64,000 nucleotides of DNA from Sycon ciliatum (Eukaryota > Porifera > Calcarea > Leucosolenida > Sycettidae). This document shows, one piece after another, positions 1 through 11,754 of the stretch. Within the stretch, counting starts at the first letter, position 1; each line of letters starts with the position of its first letter. The stretch covers positions 9,794,054 to 9,858,053 of the forward strand of contig NC_088643.1 of assembly GCF_964019385.1 (NCBI RefSeq), written 5' to 3'. The notes under the pieces were generated by a model, which saw nothing but the letters and a program-made list of their open reading frames with translations, had not been told where the DNA came from and did not search any database. The position numbers and the translations under genes are program-made.

Positions 1-339
1 TTACAAGCAGTGTCAATGCAGAGCAACCTACAGATCGAAGAGGAAGTGCAGTCAGCTTGTGCTCATGGTTGCCTCTTTGCAACGCTGATATGTAAACAAC
101 GAGTCAGCCAAGCTAACAAGTTGCATAATGCATTCTTCCAATTCCAAGGCTAAAAGCTTTGGTCACGTGCAATGCTGCGGCACATGTGTAGCTGTTGTTC
201 GACAAGTACATACATGTACATGTAGGTGTCATTGTCCATTTGTTTATGCATAATGCACTCTACCTGTTATTAGTATTGTTCCTGTTGTTGTTTACATTTA
301 GGACCCGGGGCAAAGCTCCGAGGCCAAGTCGAATACTAG
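1..339. other. intergenic, no feature seen
   Basis: No exon, RNA or repeat structure is supported here. Short TACATGTA-type palindromes occur, as they do throughout the window. Confidence 0.4.
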
Positions 340-530
340 TATAGTCGTCCCTCTCTAATCCAGCACTTTATAATCCAGCACCCTCGATAAACCAGCACAA
401 TTTTCAGTAGCCAAAATGTCCTCTCCATGCACATTGCAGCAGTAAATCCGATTTGTTAATCCAGCACCCTCCCTAATCCAGCAGATTTTCCGTGGCACAA
501 ATGGTGCCGGATTATAGAGGGACCACTGTA
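340..530. mobile_element. pogo/Tigger-like MITE, about 190 bp
   Basis: The two ends are imperfect inverted repeats: the left end reads TATAGTCGTCCCTCTCTAAT and the complement of the right end reads TACAGTGGTCCCTCTATAAT. TA sits at both outer edges, as expected for Tc1/mariner-superfamily target duplication. Phrases of the type 'taatccagcac' recur inside. There is no open reading frame, so it is non-autonomous. The CAGT...CCCTCTATAATCCGGCA style of terminus is typical of pogo/Tigger elements. Confidence 0.7.
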
Positions 531-540
531 CGGTGAACTG

Positions 541-1498
541 TCGGATTTACCCACCGCGCGCGGCACCCAGTGTCCTGCGTAATACTTCTAAAAGGCATCC
601 CTTCATGTCGTGAAGCTATGCATGCGTTGAAGTACTAATAACTAGTTGAGTTGTCACAGTGTACTTCTTTGTATCCACGTACACGTATAAGACCAAAGCG
701 ATGGTTTGAGATGGCTGCAAGTCATTCTTACATGCTGCCCAATTGTTGTCGAAAGGCGAGTCATTTGCATTACAATCGGACAACGCCAGGACAATGAACG
801 GTGTCGACGATTCAATTATGAATTGTCAGCCTGACTCGAGAAGTGAAGGTGGCCACTAGTAGCCTGTATGAGTGATGTGTTGGACGGAAACAGCTTTCGA
901 ATCGTACCGAACCGACCACAACCGCTCCGAAACGTTGCCACACTGATTGAGAGTGACCATCGCACTCCCAAGTTCACCTTGTATCATCCCGGGAAGAATG
1001 TATGCGTTTCACACGTTTCAAGCGCTGAACTAACTAACTTGGACGCATTTCATGATAGCTTTGCTCACGAGTGATAATCATCAGGGAATTATGTACTCAG
1101 TTGTGACTGCTACAGTTAGTGGGCACTAGTAATACAGTGTACAGTGTACAGCGCAGTGGACGTGGCAGTGGTTCATTCATACCACGCTCATTTCTTTTTC
1201 CTTTTCTTTCTGACCGCTTCCTGAGGCGAATGCACCCATGTTGATACTACACTAGTAGCCCTTGCAATGCGCTCTATTTACAAGCCAGTCAGAGTCATGC
1301 TCGTTTCAGCTTCGTTAGTTGTACATACATGTAGGCACAGAGACTGCCACGATCGTTATCCATAAAATTATTTGATTCTGTCTCTGGAGAATCTAGCGGA
1401 TACGAACTGATGATTGATGTTGCACTGGAACATGACATCTGCCGTCACAAGATAGACAGAAGCTCACTGTTACTGTGAACATGTCCGGTGGTTATATA
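541..1498. other. no gene recognised
   Basis: A 68-codon open frame at 868-1074 (+) has no recognisable domain, no clear splice context and no sign of conservation that can be judged by eye. Nothing else is seen. Confidence 0.35.
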
Positions 1499-1536
1499 CA
1501 CTGGGTGCACTGGGTACACTGGGTACACTGGGTGGG
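1499..1536. repeat. 9-bp tandem repeat (cactgggta type)
   Basis: About four units of a 9-bp motif, with variants ending gtg or gta, lie just upstream of a GGGTGGGTGG run. Confidence 0.7.
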
Positions 1537-1839
1537 TGGACTGGAGGTGATGGTATTCCACGCATACATGTAGGATTGTGGCCAGCCTAGCGCCATGGGG
1601 AGAGGGTGTGCATGTGTTACATACATGTACATTGCAGCCACTCACAAGTAAAGACACAATGGTGACAGACATCCCTCGTAACCCCTCTATAATACTCTAT
1701 CCTTCTTCTACCTTTGCCCTTTGCCCCTTTTCTAGACACAACAAGGTCACAAGTAACCCATAACGTTAGCCCAATGTAAGCCGTAGGTGAGCGTATCCCA
1801 AAGCCGTGCACAGTCGCTCTGCTTGTCAATAGTTCAAAG

Positions 1840-1866
1840 CAGGGAGTCGTAAAATACGACTCCCTG
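1840..1866. mobile_element. ultra-short hAT-like palindromic insertion no. 1 (27 bp)
   Basis: CAGGGAGTCGT and its inverted copy are separated by only a few bases. The unit is flanked by perfect 8-bp direct repeats GTTCAAAG (1832-1839 and 1867-1874). An 8-bp target duplication and CAGGG-starting termini are hallmarks of the hAT superfamily. Related insertions lie at 22548, 23012, 54808 and 54876. Confidence 0.75.
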
Positions 1867-2112
1867 GTTCAAAGCTCTCAGTCTCAGTCACTACAGTCAT
1901 GACTGACTAGTGTGACTGCACGAGTTGCCAAGTGCTGTCAACAGAGCGCCATCCTCTAGCCATAACAACCATTGCGACATGTACATGACTGTGCATATGC
2001 ATGCGGCTGTCATGGTTCCAGTGAGTTGTGACTACAGTCTACAGTATAGTACAGGACAGCATGCTAGTACTAGGGAGCTACACTACACATCAATCATCAT
2101 GATTGTCATGTA

Positions 2113-2450
2113 TAGGGCTTGAAAGTGCTACGTCACAGCATAGCAACAATTTCAAAAATTCAAAAATTGGATCCACTTGGATCCAGTTTTTGTATGGATC
2201 CAAGCACATTTCAGGCCGTCTTACTCACAGCAAGGTGATGTAACCAGTGAAACTGACTGATTTGGCTACTGGGGGCGGGGTTACAACTGGTGGCGAAGTA
2301 AAAGTCACCCCTGCATACGACATGAGTGGGTTGCTATGCGCCCACATACTGAGGCAATAGGAAAGTCACACCTTAGTGGATCCAAAATAGAAATCTGATG
2401 TCAACTTAGTACTCCCTGGCCGTTTTTGACGTCATCACTTTCAAGCCCTA
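2113..2450. mobile_element. MITE with GGGCTTGAAAGTG termini
   Basis: Left end GGGCTTGAAAGTGCTACGTCA, right end the inverted CTTTCAAGCCC preceded by TGACGTCATCA; TA flanks both sides (2113-2114 and 2449-2450). No coding capacity. The inside holds a GGATCCA-rich stretch. The superfamily is uncertain; TA flanks allow Tc1/mariner. Confidence 0.65.
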
Positions 2451-4049
2451 TTGTGAGTGTGATGTAGAGACTGAGTGGTGACAGCACTGCACTGCGTGAC
2501 CATGGTCACGCGTAGCACTACCCTGTCACTGTTGCCAGTGAAGTGCCAGTGCTTGGAGACCGCGGAGTCGCGCGCCCTTTCTGGAATTCGGAAAACTCAA
2601 CCCAGACTCTCATGAAAATACAATTAATTTGATAAAGCTTCTTCTGCCTTACCCATTCACTTGATTACAATACACAACAGCAGGTAGTACATACCATAGG
2701 CATAGAGTACAGTAGTCGACTAGAGTCTGTTGCCATACAGTCAGCCAGACTGGGGAGACACCGGACACTTAGGCGAGCACTTCAGCGCCTCATTGTCTTC
2801 ACAGTAGGGCATCGATGCACTACTCAACAGCGATCTGACCAATGAGCTTCGTCGAACGGGAAGAACGCGACAAATATGGAGCTAAACGAAAGCACATTTT
2901 TTGCGCGAGAGCTCTGAATTGGTCCGGAAGGCATGGGCCCTCTCAAAGAAGACAAGATTCCACTCGAGTGGCCTCTCTGCCGTGTGTCATGATATCCATG
3001 ATCATGGACAAGATATTGCTTACAGTCACAGAGATCTCAGGACATTATTACAATAGTATCAAGTATTACCGTAGCATAGGAGACCTTGCTTGTTTTCCTC
3101 CATCTCCCCAATCTCAGTACTTGTGTTTCTCACAGTTGCTTCAACGACTACCGACGTATTCGTGTTGTATGGTCCAATACCTACAGCTGGCACAGCGATC
3201 ATGTGTCCCCTGACTGCTCACTTTCCACCTTTATTCTGGGATCTAACCTTGCCAGGTGTGTGTGTCGTAACGTTCTAGCTTCGAACCGGTGTGCGATGCG
3301 CGAGTCTCGCGACCCTGGGTGCGCAAGATCGGGCGAACGTCGGGAAAACATTCGACGCGCGTTGGCAATGGAGTTTGTAGTACAGTGCAGTGTTCACGTG
3401 CATGAATGCCAGGGGAGACCTTGAACAAGCACAATGTGTGATGCATACAGTCATATACATGAATACAACCACGTACAATCCATGTACAAGATGTACACAC
3501 GAGAAAGATGAGGTGTTCGCCGGATTGATTGGACAGTGATTAGTAGGGGTCACGCGGAATTTGTTCCTTCGTAAACGGTGCAACACCGACCTTGCCAAAG
3601 TCACGCCTCCAGTAATCTTCTCCAGTTGGATACAAACGATGATAAAGACATTCTGAATGGCTATTTCATGGTCACGTGTGATTTTGGTGATGTAATCAAC
3701 CAATATGTCGGGGAAATGTCTTCCAGGTGATGGAAAGTCGTCGCTGAAACACGCCCAAAGACGACTATTTTCCAATATCAGTAGGCTGAGGAATGATAAG
3801 TATGCTTCTTTGGCCATCCATTATCCTATTGAAGGTCTACTTCCATAGAAGCTCAGTCATCCTGAGCAACAGGCATGCAATGAACGGTCACGTACGATGT
3901 CATACGACAGGTGAACGACGCTGCATTGAGCTATGGTGAAGTGTCGGCTATGGTTAAACCATGGGTTCCTAGCAGACGTCATGCATGAAGTAATGATCTT
4001 TTACGTTACACCAATATGCTCTTTAAGTCTCTCAGTGAGTCTGGGAGCT
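2451..4049. other. no firm gene; one 180-codon open frame on the - strand
   Basis: The frame at 3817-3275 (-) starts with residues MAKEAYLSFLSLLIL and stays open for 180 codons, but no domain is recognised. Its second half is low-complexity His/Cys/Val sequence that looks non-coding. The first half (about 3817-3530) could be a coding exon. No partner exon was found. Confidence 0.25.
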
Positions 4050-4392
4050 CGTTAACACGATATTCCTGGGAAGACAAGGAAGGACCACAAGACGCAGTTT
4101 GACTTGCTAGACACAACTTCAGCACGCTTAGACAAGGAAGATCATCAAGATGTGGTGGTTCAGGTTCCGAAAGACGACTTGGATTTTGGCAGCGTTGGAG
4201 AAACAGGGATGAACAGTCAGTTATTGCTGTCTAGATTTTGATGGTCGTCGACTGGTCTTGACGTGAAGTCTGAGACTAGGCCAATACGCTTGGTCGTTTT
4301 CCTCCCATAGGATAAGTCGGAAGACGTAGTCCGCCGCACTGGAGCCGCGTAGCCTCTGCGCGCATTTATGTCGGAGGACTGTTACTGCCCAG

Positions 4393-4656
4393 ACGCTGAC
4401 TACTACCAACACAGTGCTGCCAGAAGCCTTGATGGCCAGCCGCACACCCCGTGTACAGCGGGTCATGAGTAACATGTTTGAACGGACACGTTCCACGCTA
4501 CTAGTACTTCCGGGCGATATCGGGACTTTTTCCAAGGACAAAACAAAGTTGTCAGAAAGCGTGCTCTTAGCCGTGCATAGTCTACCTGAGGAGTACCGCA
4601 GTAGCTCCCGACATCTTCATCTGTTCGTGTGCCTAATGGACGATGCTAATGTGTAG
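4393..4656 (+). CDS. possible terminal exon, unknown product
   Basis: A good 3' splice site (ctgttactgcccag, ending 4392) is followed by 87 open codons ending in TAG at 4654-4656. Codon use looks coding, with balanced third positions and runs such as LPEEYRSSSRHLHLFVCL. A second open stretch on the same strand, about 4056-4233, contains the acidic run KEDHQDVVVQVPKDDLDFGS and may belong to the same gene, but no donor joining the two was found. No family is recognised. The exon reading is an inference from splice signal and codon use only. Confidence 0.22.
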   Translation, partial: TLTTTNTVLPEALMASRTPRVQRVMSNMFERTRSTLLVLPGDIGTFSKDKTKLSESVLLAVHSLPEEYRSSSRHLHLFVCLMDDANV

Positions 4657-4739
4657 CCAGTTGTCACGGTCAGGGGCAATAATGGAAGAACTGAGCCCAA
4701 CGCGGGGCATCTCTCGCTTTGCTCTCAACCTCGCAGATT

Positions 4740-4800
4740 CACAGTATACAGTATACAGTATACAGCCATGTATATATGTATATATGTATATTGTTACAAG
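4740..4800. repeat. short tandem repeats (acagtat and tatatatg types)
   Basis: Three units of a 7-bp ACAGTAT-type motif are followed by two to three units of TATATATG, immediately before the foldback at 4786-4988. Confidence 0.6.
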
Positions 4801-4988
4801 TAGATTGACAGCACGAAACAAGGTGGAGGACACTGTGTTCGGAAACTACAACCTTCCGCGGTTGGCAGAGCCCCGGTCCCTGCGGACCATTTGAACCATA
4901 TGGGTGGCGGAAGGTTGTAGTAAGGTCACTGTTTCCGAACACAGTGTCCTCCACCTTGTTTCATGCTGTCAATCTAACAATATGCGTG
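4786..4988. mobile_element. foldback element with roughly 60-70 bp inverted arms
   Basis: The stretch 4802-4858 (GTAGATTGACAGCACGAAAC onward, through the CTTCCGC run) is repeated in inverse orientation at 4904-4975. A central spacer of about 45 bp contains CCCCGGTCCCTGCGGACC. The outer flanks ATATTGTTA/TAACAATAT also pair. Overlapping open frames here are translations of the hairpin and are not genes. Confidence 0.75.
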
Positions 4989-4989
4989 A

Positions 4990-6217
4990 ACTATAACAAG
5001 GTTGATCTAATACTAGTTCTGAACTAGTATTGACTATTGGGTTATATTGAAGTAGTCATATATATATACATGTACATTGGTTGACATCTTGCCATAAAAA
5101 AGGTGCGTTGATATGTAGTCTAGTGCAGTGTTCTTACCAGACGTGGAACATTTCAAGGTGGGGGAGATGAGGTGTGTTTCCAGAGTCCCATGATTGTTTT
5201 CCTACATACCATGTACAACACGTACCCAGTGGACTAGGCTATCACAGTATCGGAGTATCACAGTATCACAGTATCGGAGTATCGGTGTGGAATCGTTACG
5301 GTCGAAGCACGCGCTTTACTGCATCATGTGTGTCGTGGAGGATGTGCACATGCCACATATGATGGAAAACATTTTTCTGTCGCTGCGATTTCGAGCGATG
5401 TTATGAACACGTGTCTTGAAGTCGAACGTGTGTAGCGTGTGTACATGTACATGTACATGATGCCAATAGGGACACTGCAATCATAATCATTGTATTAATT
5501 AATTATTAATTAATTGTTAACACTAAAAGTGACGTGGTTGGATGGTGGTGTCCCTTCCCAATTCCAACATTAACATGACATTGTAGTGCTCGAACTGTTA
5601 CAGCATAATGTACATTGTACACTGTACATTGTACAGAACATGTAGCCTTGTAGGGTTTGGACAGTTCATCGACCAGCGGTCCTAGCAGAGATGAAGTACA
5701 TTCACAGCTATTGCCTATTGGCCAGGTGCACCCCTGCCTGTTCAGGACGTCTTGCACTGTACATACATGTACATGATTGTACATTGTTCGTGTCATACAT
5801 GTGCTACATGTACATGTACGTCTCCAGCTCACCCTAAATGCAGCTGCTACCATGCATATCATGCACGCCAGCTGTCACCATTGCCTACCAGTAGCTAAGA
5901 GAGCCTGTTAGTGTTACCCTGTACCCTGCACACTGCATACTGCACCCTAGTAGTAGCGCACTGTGCACTATACAGTGGGTCATTAGCAGTCCGGAGTGCA
6001 TGCGCGCAAATGCGCGGCGGAGGATTGCGCGCATTCCCTTCGTGCCCACGACGTCACAGTAACCAATTAGCGAATTAGAGAAGTGCAGCAGGGTACTACT
6101 AGTATAGTCATGTACATGTATGTATAATACATCCTTTATTGCTGAACCCACAAATAATTGTGATGCAGATTGCAAACCATTCGAGGTAAAAGAACTGTAT
6201 GTATGCTTATCACTCTC
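4990..6217. other. no gene seen; short repeats only
   Basis: Contains a small tandem cagtatcggagtat block (about 5240-5285), AT-rich TTAATTAATTA at about 5495-5517 and many TACATGTA/TGTACATG palindromes. Open frames on the - strand at 5506-5862 and 5885-6175 lack recognisable content. Confidence 0.35.
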
Positions 6218-6220
6218 TTA

Positions 6221-6737
6221 GGGACCATCGCAAAAGTTCGCAGAAGCCCCTGAAACGAAGAGCATACGTTTGGGGGGGAGGGAGTCGGTGCGAAAATCGC
6301 AAACCGGGCTTCAATTCAAAAAAGTATTGACGACATAATTATAGGAGCTGTAGGATTAGCATGCCATCACAGCCGGCGTAGATCGCTTGTCAGGACGCGT
6401 ATGGGGAAAGTGAAAGCAATATACACCAATCAACGTTCATTGTAATGCTCAAAGGATACAACTGCATAGCTCTACAAATTGTAGATGTTCTCGCGTTCTT
6501 AGATCACCCACTGCAAGGTGATATCATCGTTGCATTTATACAGTGCTGTACATTGTTACACACTGATACAACAATGCTTGTGTAGTATATTATAATTATT
6601 ATTATGTGTGAGCATCCAAGTGAAAAAATGAAGCCCATGTGTGACTGTCGTTTCGTTTGAGGGGGGAGGGAGGGGGGTCAGGCCCGAAACTCACGGTCTT
6701 CGTTTCGGGGGCTTCTGCGAACTTTTGCGATGGTCCC
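6221..6737. mobile_element. PIF/Harbinger-like MITE, 517 bp
   Basis: The termini GGGACCATCGCAAAAGTTCG (left) and its exact inverse (right) continue into GCAGAAGCCCC on both sides, giving about 30 bp of nearly perfect inverted repeat. TTA stands directly outside each end (6218-6220 and 6738-6740), as for the 3-bp TWA duplication of PIF/Harbinger. No open frame of note inside, so it is non-autonomous. Confidence 0.75.
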
Positions 6738-7114
6738 TTATTATTGACCCCCACAGAAACTTGTGATCTCCGCGGTCAAATATCAGCATATATTGACCGC
6801 TTATATTGACCACTTATTATTGACCACTTAGCACGAGGACTTAGAACTTTTTCCTCAACTTAGAAAAAAATCAGAACTGAAAGAAGAAAAATCTGAAGCC
6901 AAATGCTGGGATTTGAACCCAAACTGTCAGATTCTCAGTCAAAGAACTTGGGGAACATACTACAAGAGACAACTGAAAACTTTGGTTTACACAGCAGTAA
7001 TGTCCAATGTAAACGGCATATGTACATACTATTAATAGTATTATACTATTACAATAGTATTCCTTTCTTCCTATAACAAAGCAAAAACAGTTTTAGGTAT
7101 GCTATGTCGTGATA

Positions 7115-7245
7115 AATCTATTATTGCCCTCATAATCGGTCAATATATGAAATATAGACCTCGTAAAAGACCTCGGGGGACCTCGGTCTTTTACTCGTTC
7201 TATATTTCATATATTGACCTCTTTAATCGTGCAATAATAGATACA
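7115..7245. repeat. long AT-rich hairpin
   Basis: The block TCTATTATTG...GGTCAATATATGAAATAT...AAAAGACC (7117-7175) is followed by its inverse (about 7182-7243), nearly without spacer. Probably a foldback MITE. Confidence 0.7.
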
Positions 7246-7307
7246 TATTGTACTGTAGTTGTACAATATTTGGTGCCATAGTCTTCGATTTTAGCTTGCT
7301 GTACAAG

Positions 7308-8049
7308 TGTAGTATCCCTGCTTTACAGTTAACGCATGACTAGTACTTTGCATGACTCTTATAATTACTCTTGTTACTACTTTCGGACAAGTCCTACATC
7401 ATGTACCTCACATATGATTTGATTACATCAGGAGTACCGCGCTTCTAGAAGATCATAGATCTTCCATGCATGCTGCTGTCATCACTTCTAGTATCACTTC
7501 CTTTTAGTTACTAGTTGGTACAGTCATGACTCATGTACACATGTATGTCATGTTGTTCCGGACTATTCCAGACTTTCCACGTCATATGCCCGATGAGTAA
7601 TGTTGCTGACTAAATTGCATAATAATCTCACCTTCTAGAATACCTCGCTTAGTCATTATGTTAATGTTACGTAATGCTCACTTCATCTACCTGTATAGCA
7701 ATGATGATCTCGGTTTGCCTTCTCCACTATTCTAGAACTTGTACTTGGAGGATGATTTCGTAATCACTGCAATGGCTTACTAACCTTACTTTCCTACCGC
7801 CGCCTGCTTTGCTATACATACTTTGCTGGCCTATAAAAGCTGCTGTCTTTTCTGCCACCATCAGATTAGCTCAGATTAGAGCTGAGCTGAGAGAGAGAGA
7901 GCAAGTTCACTTTCACTTTGATATAAGATAACCTCCAGGCCGTGCCGGAGTAAGTTCTGATACGTTACTGTAGTTGACTGACTGTGGGTAGTAGCCTCCT
8001 AGCCTCGCCGACGCACGTTACATTGGTGCCAGCGGTGGGATACGTTACA
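7308..8049 (+). repeat. 5' LTR
   Basis: Starts TGTAGTATCCC, has a TATA box (CTATAAAAG at 7831-7839) and ends GTTACA. Near its 3' end it carries an extra CGTTACATTGGTGCCAGCGGTGGG, so the primer-binding-like motif is duplicated into the LTR itself. Confidence 0.88.
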
Positions 8050-8068
8050 TTGGTGGCAGCGGTGGGAT
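8050..8068 (+). other. primer binding site-like sequence
   Basis: TTGGTGGCAGCGGTGGGAT begins immediately after the left LTR. Variants of this motif recur just upstream within the LTR (about 8022) and downstream (about 8128, 8214 and 8244). The priming tRNA was not identified. Confidence 0.6.
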
Positions 8069-9036
8069 AGAAACTTGTTGTCAACTTCTGGATTCGTCCT
8101 GCGTAGCCTTAGATCACGCACGTTACATTGGCGGCAGCGGTGGTTCAATTTTATAATTGCTAGATTCGAACCCATCTAGTATCTGTACTGCAATGATGGC
8201 AGCCGCGCTACAGAATTGATGGCAGCGGTAAATTGTTTTATTGGTGGAACCGGTACCAGCATGGCCCAATCTGATGCGTCAGTCGCCGCTACTCCTTCGC
8301 CCGCCATGTCTCCCCCTAGCCTGAAATGATGACGGACAGCGTCTCTACCGATCAAGCTCCATGTCCAATGTAAGCTGATTCCAGGTATGGCATTCTCTTT
8401 CCTGTCTTCCTTCAGTCTTTCTATTCTCTTCAGTCTTCCTTTATGCGAGTGAGTGAATCCACTTTAGTCCGGTAGGCGTCCGATCATGGTGAGCCACGGT
8501 CTACCTAGCTAACCTGGGACAATGTGTGTGAGAATGCCCTTGTGTACTCAGTTCGGCTTGGTACTGCGATTTGGCTGGCAGGTTGTGCCAGGGTTGTGCA
8601 GCAAGTCAACTGTGGGTTTTTTTCAGGTCCTATTTGGAGGACAATATTCCCTTTTTGCCCCGTGAGATGGTGAGAACCTGGTGTGCTTCTATTTTTGTTT
8701 GTTATCAGTTCAGTTCTTCTGTCTTCTCTAAAAATGTTATCATTTCCGATATTATTTGCCATATTCCGGTTGACGCTCTACAAGTAATACGCTATCTACT
8801 ACTATGACGTTCACACCGCCTCCTATGATCTGCTGATGATCTCGAGCTACTACTACTACTAGTGTCAGTTGTCACCCTTTCGTCCGAATATCAAGCACTC
8901 TGTTCAAGATTCAAGAATACATGTACGTGAATGCAAGTTAGTTGTCCAGTCCACCTACTGACGGTGCCTTCTAGTGAGTACTGTTCATCATACATCATCG
9001 AACTCTCTGTCAAATCACGAGGGCGTGATTTAGTGT

Positions 9037-9048
9037 AGGAAGGGAGGG
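9037..9048 (+). other. polypurine tract
   Basis: AGGAAGGGAGGG directly abuts the TGTAG start of the right LTR, the normal place for plus-strand priming. Confidence 0.7.
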
Positions 9049-9789
9049 TGTAGTATCCCTGCTTTACAGTTAACGCATGACTAGTACTTTGCATGACTCT
9101 TATAATTACTCTTGTTACTACTTTCGGACAAGTCCTACATCATGTACCTCACATATGATTTGATTACATCAGGAGTACCGCGCTTCTAGAAGATCATAGA
9201 TCTTCCATGCATGCTGCTGTCATCACTTCTAGTATCACTTCCTTTTAGTTACTAGTTGGTACAGTCATGACTCATGTACACATGTATGTCATGTTGTTCC
9301 GGACTATTCCAGACTTTCCACGTCATATGCCCGATGAGTAATGTTGCTGACTAAATTGCATAATAATCTCACCTTCTAGAATACCTCGCTTAGTCATTAT
9401 GTTAATGTTACGTAATGCTCACTTCATCTACCTGTATAGCAATGATGATCTCGGTTTGCCTTCTCCACTATTCTAGAACTTGTACTTGGAGGATGATTTC
9501 GTAATCACTGCAATGGCTTACTAACCTTACTTTCCTACCGCCGCCTGCTTTGCTATACATACTTTGCTGGCCTATAAAAGCTGCTGTCTTTTCTGCCACC
9601 ATCAGATTAGCTCAGATTAGAGCTGAGCTGAGAGAGAGAGAGCAAGTTCACTTTCACTTGATATAAGATAACCTCCAGGCCGTGCGGGAGTAAGATCTGA
9701 TACGTTACTGTAGTTGACTGACTGTGGGTAGTAGCCTCCTAGCCTCGCCGACGCACGTTACATTGGTGCCAGCGGTGGGATACGTTACA
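9049..9789 (+). repeat. 3' LTR
   Basis: Copy of 7308-8049. By eye it differs by one T deletion (in CACTTTGATATA) and two substitutions near GTGC(C/G)GGAGTAAG(T/A)TCTG. TATA box at about 9572-9580. Confidence 0.88.
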
Positions 9790-9819
9790 CAAGCACTACA
9801 ACGTGGTACAGTCTAGTTC

Positions 9820-10305
<486 letters not shown>

Positions 10306-10309
10306 CCTC

Positions 10310-11249
10310 TCTTCGGTCTGTCTCTCAAACGCTCCGGTGATCCAAACTAGAGGGACAACCAGGATGCCGGGCGCGGATAGTCTTGGATGCTAGGTAAATA
10401 GAGGACCCCGGAGGAATGTCGTTGCTCCGTCACCGTGCACTGGTGAAGTCATCGGCCGGGCCGGCGAGAATGACACGGTTATAAGTACAGTCATGTACAT
10501 CATTGAGCATTGAGTTACCCAGTCAAGTATGAGAAACACAATTTGCCAACTTTACTTACACGGGTAGATAATTGGATTGCGGAGAGGAATGAGTCAGATG
10601 CGGACTCACGTATCCGTTCACATGTTGCTGCTGCTGCAGCAGCTGCTGCATTCAAGCATCTACCACTCCAGCGCCATTAGACACATTGTTCGTCTTGCCA
10701 CATCATTCCAAGTCAGCGCTATTCCAAGGGACTTAACATGCTGTCGAGCCAGACCGGAACCAGGAATTCCAGGCAGTTCCCAAATCAAGTTACTGTAGCC
10801 ATAACTAACTGCAGTGTGTGCTGAGTGAGCAAGCTTGGTTCAACATCGCCTGTTGCTTCCTTATTCATAAGTCCTGATTTTAATATCTGATAATCAGCAT
10901 CACATTAGCCCTATCCACAGTACACTCTTTAGTATTGCATCTGTGCTAACATTAATATGAGGATGAAAAAAGTGGTTTAACTCCGAGTTTCACGCACTAA
11001 GCGATAATTAGACAACAGTAATGAGCAACTCTGGACACTGGTGTATCTGTGTTATGTGAGAGCGAGTGTGAGTGTTCTACCAGTACATCGAGAACACACG
11101 TTGCAGCTGTGTGAATACTGACATTCTTGTTTACAGTACAGTACATGTATCTGTTTTTACATGCTGAGATAACGCACGCCGCAGAAGATCGTGGCAACTG
11201 CTGGGGTAAAATGCTCAATGTGTAGCGAGGCAGAGCGCAGGCACTTAGT
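10310..11249. other. no gene recognised
   Basis: Contains a short CTG/CAG run at about 10625-10650 (TTGCTGCTGCTGCAGCAGC). No supported exon. Confidence 0.35.
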
Positions 11250-11754
11250 CTACACCATGACAAATGCCAATGGAACCCAGTCCCCTGCATGTTGTGATAA
11301 CTCAATATCCGAGTGTTAGTAGTACAGATAGCCAGATGCTTCTACTGTTGTAAGAATACTAATACGATTGAATTATGACCATGTAGGTGTCATCATTGCT
11401 CGAGATTGATGGCAGAGCTACTCGAGAAACGAGCAACGATTGGTATGCCCGGCCGAGACTGGAGAATAGCTACGGTACCAGTAGTCTCACCTGGAAGTCT
11501 CTCGGAGACGTCGTGCATGCAGGTGTCCTCCGCCACCTTGCGCCATTGCAGGCCTTTCGTTACGTCTAGCGCACCTGCTCAGCTTACACACAGACTTCAA
11601 AATCCTCGACCATGGTTGTCATCATTGCAACATGGATCACAACTCATTACATGTACCACTGCATAGTAAGCGACGTGGCCCGCCCACTTTCTGATGGCAT
11701 CAACACAAGACGCGCAGTTCCACCCTCTTCGCAAAGATCATCTGAACACGCCAT
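11250..11754 (-). CDS. possible three-exon small gene, about 61 residues, unknown product
   Basis: Proposed exons, read on the - strand: 11754-11688, 11574-11491, 11284-11250. The start has a strong context (AAGATGGCG) and encodes MACSDDLCEEGG. The middle exon has good borders (gagcag before it, gtgaga after it) and is the best supported piece; it encodes ALDVTKGLQWRKVAEDTCMH and a few more residues. The last exon follows acatgcag and ends in TAG. Phases agree at both joins. The first donor (GTGGGC) is weak and no family was recognised, so only the middle exon is reasonably convincing. Confidence 0.27.

Larger units (their letters stand above)
7308..9789. mobile_element. non-autonomous LTR retrotransposon (TRIM-like), recently inserted
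   Basis: Two direct repeats of about 740 bp, beginning TGTAGTATCCC and ending TTACA, enclose roughly 1 kb of internal sequence. CAAG (possibly ACAAG) flanks the element on both sides (7304-7307, 9790-9793). A primer-binding-type sequence follows the left LTR, and a purine tract (GGAAGGGAGGG) precedes the right one. The internal part encodes no gag-pol; only a 22-codon frame starting at about 8261 (MAQSDASVAATPSP) resembles a residual gag start. The LTRs differ at only about three positions by eye, so the insertion is young. Mobilisation would depend on an autonomous relative. Confidence 0.88.
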
